In this document: positions 5,916-6,959 of the stretch, in pieces
Layout: each line of letters begins with the position of its first letter
Numbering within the stretch: the first letter of the stretch is position 1
Origin: Bacteroidia bacterium
GTDB taxonomy: Bacteria; Bacteroidota; Bacteroidia; UBA8524
Assembly (NCBI GenBank): GCA_023277325.1
Contig: JALRIQ010000361.1
Coordinates: 1 to 6,959 of the forward strand
Length of the DNA: 6,959 bases
Reading direction: 5' to 3'
Made by a program: the position numbers and the translations under genes
The notes under the pieces: model-generated
Database searches by the model: none
Told to the model about the DNA's origin: nothing
Seen by the model: only the letters and a program-made list of their open reading frames with translations

Positions 5916-6180
5916 ACGTAATAAAAGAGGTAACTTCCTTTTTAACACCACTCCTACTGGTGTTTCGACAAAAAAATACTGCCGTTTCAAAAAGAACGGT
6001 ATCAAGTATATTGACTACAAAGACCCTGATTTTCTTTTGAAGTTTTTGAACGAACAAGGAAAATTGCTTCCACGTCGTATTACTGGAACTTCTTTGAAAT
6101 ATCAACGTAAAGTAGCTCAAGCTGTGAAAAGAGGTCGTCATGTTGCGATCCTTCCATACGTAGCTGACTCACTAAAATAA
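5908..6180 (+). CDS. rpsR: Small ribosomal subunit protein S18 (bS18)
   Basis: The 90-residue basic protein shows the bS18 signature: [64 protein letters not shown]. It binds 16S rRNA as a dimer with S6. The single Cys25 in KKYCRF is typical of many S18 proteins. The ATG at 5908 lies inside the end of rpsF, and GAGGAGG (5895-5901), which also encodes the Glu run of S6, is its Shine-Dalgarno sequence. Length and ends match the family. Its TAA (6178-6180) overlaps the rplI ribosome site. Confidence 0.98.
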   Translation: MAKRNKRGNFLFNTTPTGVSTKKYCRFKKNGIKYIDYKDPDFLLKFLNEQGKLLPRRITGTSLKYQRKVAQAVKRGRHVAILPYVADSLK

Positions 6181-6185
6181 GGAGG
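6179..6185 (+). promoter_or_regulatory. Strong Shine-Dalgarno site for rplI
   Basis: AAGGAGG at 6179-6185, 7 bases before the rplI ATG, is a near-perfect anti-16S match. It shares its first two bases with the rpsR stop codon. Clear Shine-Dalgarno sites are uncommon in Bacteroidota, and the other non-ribosomal genes of this window lack one. Confidence 0.7.
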
Positions 6186-6192
6186 AAGAGAG

Positions 6193-6636
6193 ATGAAAGT
6201 TATTTTGAAACAAGACGTTAAAGCGCTTGGATACAAAGATGATGTGGTAGCTGTGAAAAATGGTTACGCAAACAATTTCTTGATTCCAAAAGGAATGGCA
6301 ATGGTTGCTAGCGAAAGCAACATGAAAGTTTTGGCGGAAAACCTTCGTCAGGCTGCATTCAAACAAGAGAAAATCAAACAAGATGCCGACAAAATTGCTG
6401 GTAAATTGAACGATTTCAACTTGAAATTAGGAGCAAAAGCGGGTGCCAACGATAAAATCTTTGGTTCTATCACTTCACTTCAAATTTCTCAAGCTTTGAA
6501 AAATGAAGGTTTCGAGGTTGACCGTCGTAAGATCGTTTTAGATCAAGACATCAAGACTTTGGGAACTTATACTGCTACCATTAACCTACACCGTGAAGTT
6601 TCTGTAACGGTGAACTTGGAAATCGTAGCGGAATAA
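6193..6636 (+). CDS. rplI: Large ribosomal subunit protein L9 (bL9)
   Basis: This 147-residue protein has the conserved L9 N-domain: MKVILKQDVKALGYKDDVVAVKNGYANNFLIPKGMA (about 1-36), with the GYANNFLIP rRNA-binding motif. The long connecting helix (about 45-75, rich in Lys/Glu/Gln/Ala) and a C-terminal domain (FGSITSLQISQALKNEGFEVDRRKI, then LGTYTATINLHREVSVTVNLEIV) follow. The length is normal for the family. L9 sits at the base of the L1 stalk and helps maintain reading frame. It is the third gene of the rpsF operon, 12 bases after rpsR, and is followed by a strong terminator. Confidence 0.98.
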   Translation: MKVILKQDVKALGYKDDVVAVKNGYANNFLIPKGMAMVASESNMKVLAENLRQAAFKQEKIKQDADKIAGKLNDFNLKLGAKAGANDKIFGSITSLQISQALKNEGFEVDRRKIVLDQDIKTLGTYTATINLHREVSVTVNLEIVAE

Positions 6637-6660
6637 TCACAAATTCATAGTGCTACTAAG

Positions 6661-6693
6661 CCCTGATATTCGACGGAGTATCAGGGTTTTTTT
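6661..6693 (+). terminator. Intrinsic terminator of the rpsF-rpsR-rplI operon
   Basis: CCCTGATA (6661-6668) pairs with TATCAGGG (6679-6686). Three more inner pairs (T·G, T-A, C-G) leave a GACG loop, making an 11-pair stem followed directly by seven T (6687-6693). It lies 24 bases after the rplI stop. Confidence 0.93.
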
Positions 6694-6704
6694 GTGCTTT
6701 TTAT

Positions 6705-6740
6705 AGACAGCCAGACTGCAAGATTGAAAGACAGCCAGAC
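6705..6740. repeat. Pair of 12-base direct repeats after the terminator
   Basis: AGACAGCCAGAC occurs at 6705-6716 and again at 6729-6740, exactly 24 bases apart, separated by TGCAAGATTGAA. Only two copies are present and the spacer is short, so it is not a CRISPR. It may be a decayed tandem repeat. The rest of 6694-6959 shows no supportable gene. Confidence 0.6.
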
Positions 6741-6822
6741 AAGCTTGAGAGGTTCTAAAGTCCATCGTGGATATGCAAATTTTCCGCAGAACTGGTGCTG
6801 GGTTAGAGGTTTTGGGTTAGAG

Positions 6823-6853
6823 CAAAAGAAAACGCTACCCAAACCTGTAGCGT
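6823..6853 (-). terminator. Probable intrinsic terminator for a minus-strand gene beyond the right edge
   Basis: Read on the minus strand, ACGCTAC (6853-6847) is followed by an 8-base loop and GTAGCGT (6838-6832), then a T-rich tract TTTCTTTT (about 6831-6824). This reads as a terminator for a transcript coming from the right, convergent with the ribosomal operon. On the plus strand there is no T-run after the stem. Confidence 0.5.
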
Positions 6854-6923
6854 GTCATCCTGACCGCGTGCGCCGGAGCTGTTTAGCGAAGGCGTAGCGA
6901 GGCTTTTCGCCGAGTCGAAGGGC
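6854..6923. repeat. Second GTCATCCTGA-type dispersed intergenic repeat
   Basis: GTCATCCTGA begins near 6854, and GAGTCGAAGGGCC ends the recognisable part near 6923. An interior insertion-like stretch contains TAGCGAAGGCGTAGCGAGGC. The ends match the element at 3039-3090 read on the opposite strand. Such short repeats are widespread between bacterial genes and encode no protein. A 67-codon frame across it (6694-6897) is judged spurious. Confidence 0.5.
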
Positions 6924-6959
6924 CTTTTTCCCAATGTGACTTGAGTTACAAGACACCCC

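Noticed and set aside
5529..6381. Minus-strand frames opposite rpsF, rpsR and rplI
   Set aside because: Shadows of three unambiguous ribosomal protein genes.
6705..6740. Possible mini CRISPR from two 12-base repeats
   Set aside because: Only two short copies with a 12-base spacer, no further units and no cas genes.
6694..6897. 67-codon plus-strand frame after the rplI terminator
   Set aside because: It crosses a direct repeat pair, a terminator-like hairpin and a dispersed repeat, has no domain and no good ribosome site.
1..6959. A novel defence, mobile or biosynthetic system
   Set aside because: All genes read as housekeeping or generic membrane/enzymatic functions; no transposase, integrase, nuclease, toxin-antitoxin pair or tRNA was seen on either strand.

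Overview
The window looks like ordinary chromosomal DNA from a member of the Bacteroidota, plausibly Flavobacteriia or a close relative. Three things point there. Promoter -7 elements match the TAnnTTTG consensus of that phylum (TATATTTG twice, TAAATTTG once). The ribosomal gene order is rpsF-rpsR-rplI without ssb in between. The protein sequences resemble that phylum's DnaX, MutA and short IscA-like proteins. No database search was possible, so lineage and family calls rest on recognition.

Layout, left to right. At 1-639 (minus) is the N-terminal part of mutA, the small subunit of methylmalonyl-CoA mutase, running off the left edge. Just upstream of it in the same transcript (652-1185, minus) is a small membrane-anchored protein of unknown function. 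A short divergent region separates this pair from an IscA/HesB-like gene (1266-1553, plus) that lacks the C-terminal CxC of the classical family. A GC-rich spacer with a hairpin follows, then a MacB/FtsX-type ABC transporter permease (1781-3016, plus). A short spacer (3017-3110) carrying a dispersed-repeat-like hairpin lies between this gene and a convergent two-gene unit: dnaX (3541-5319) followed by a hotdog-fold thioesterase-like gene (3111-3527), both on the minus strand. A divergent control region (5320-5495) separates dnaX from the ribosomal operon rpsF-rpsR-rplI (5496-6636, plus). That operon ends in a strong intrinsic terminator. The last ~265 bases hold no convincing gene: a pair of 12-base direct repeats, a hairpin that reads as a terminator for a minus-strand gene arriving from the right, and a second dispersed-repeat-like element.

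The genes are mostly housekeeping: clamp loader, ribosomal proteins, propionate/methylmalonyl metabolism and membrane transport. I found no defence system, mobile element, CRISPR array or biosynthetic cluster. The most interesting signal is inside dnaX. A run of nine A on the coding strand lies exactly where the conserved clamp-loader core ends, and both alternative reading frames stop within five codons. This is the arrangement expected for making a short gamma-like form by slippage, as known for Thermus thermophilus dnaX. Second is a compact palindrome and direct-repeat cluster between the divergent dnaX and rpsF promoters that could be a shared operator.
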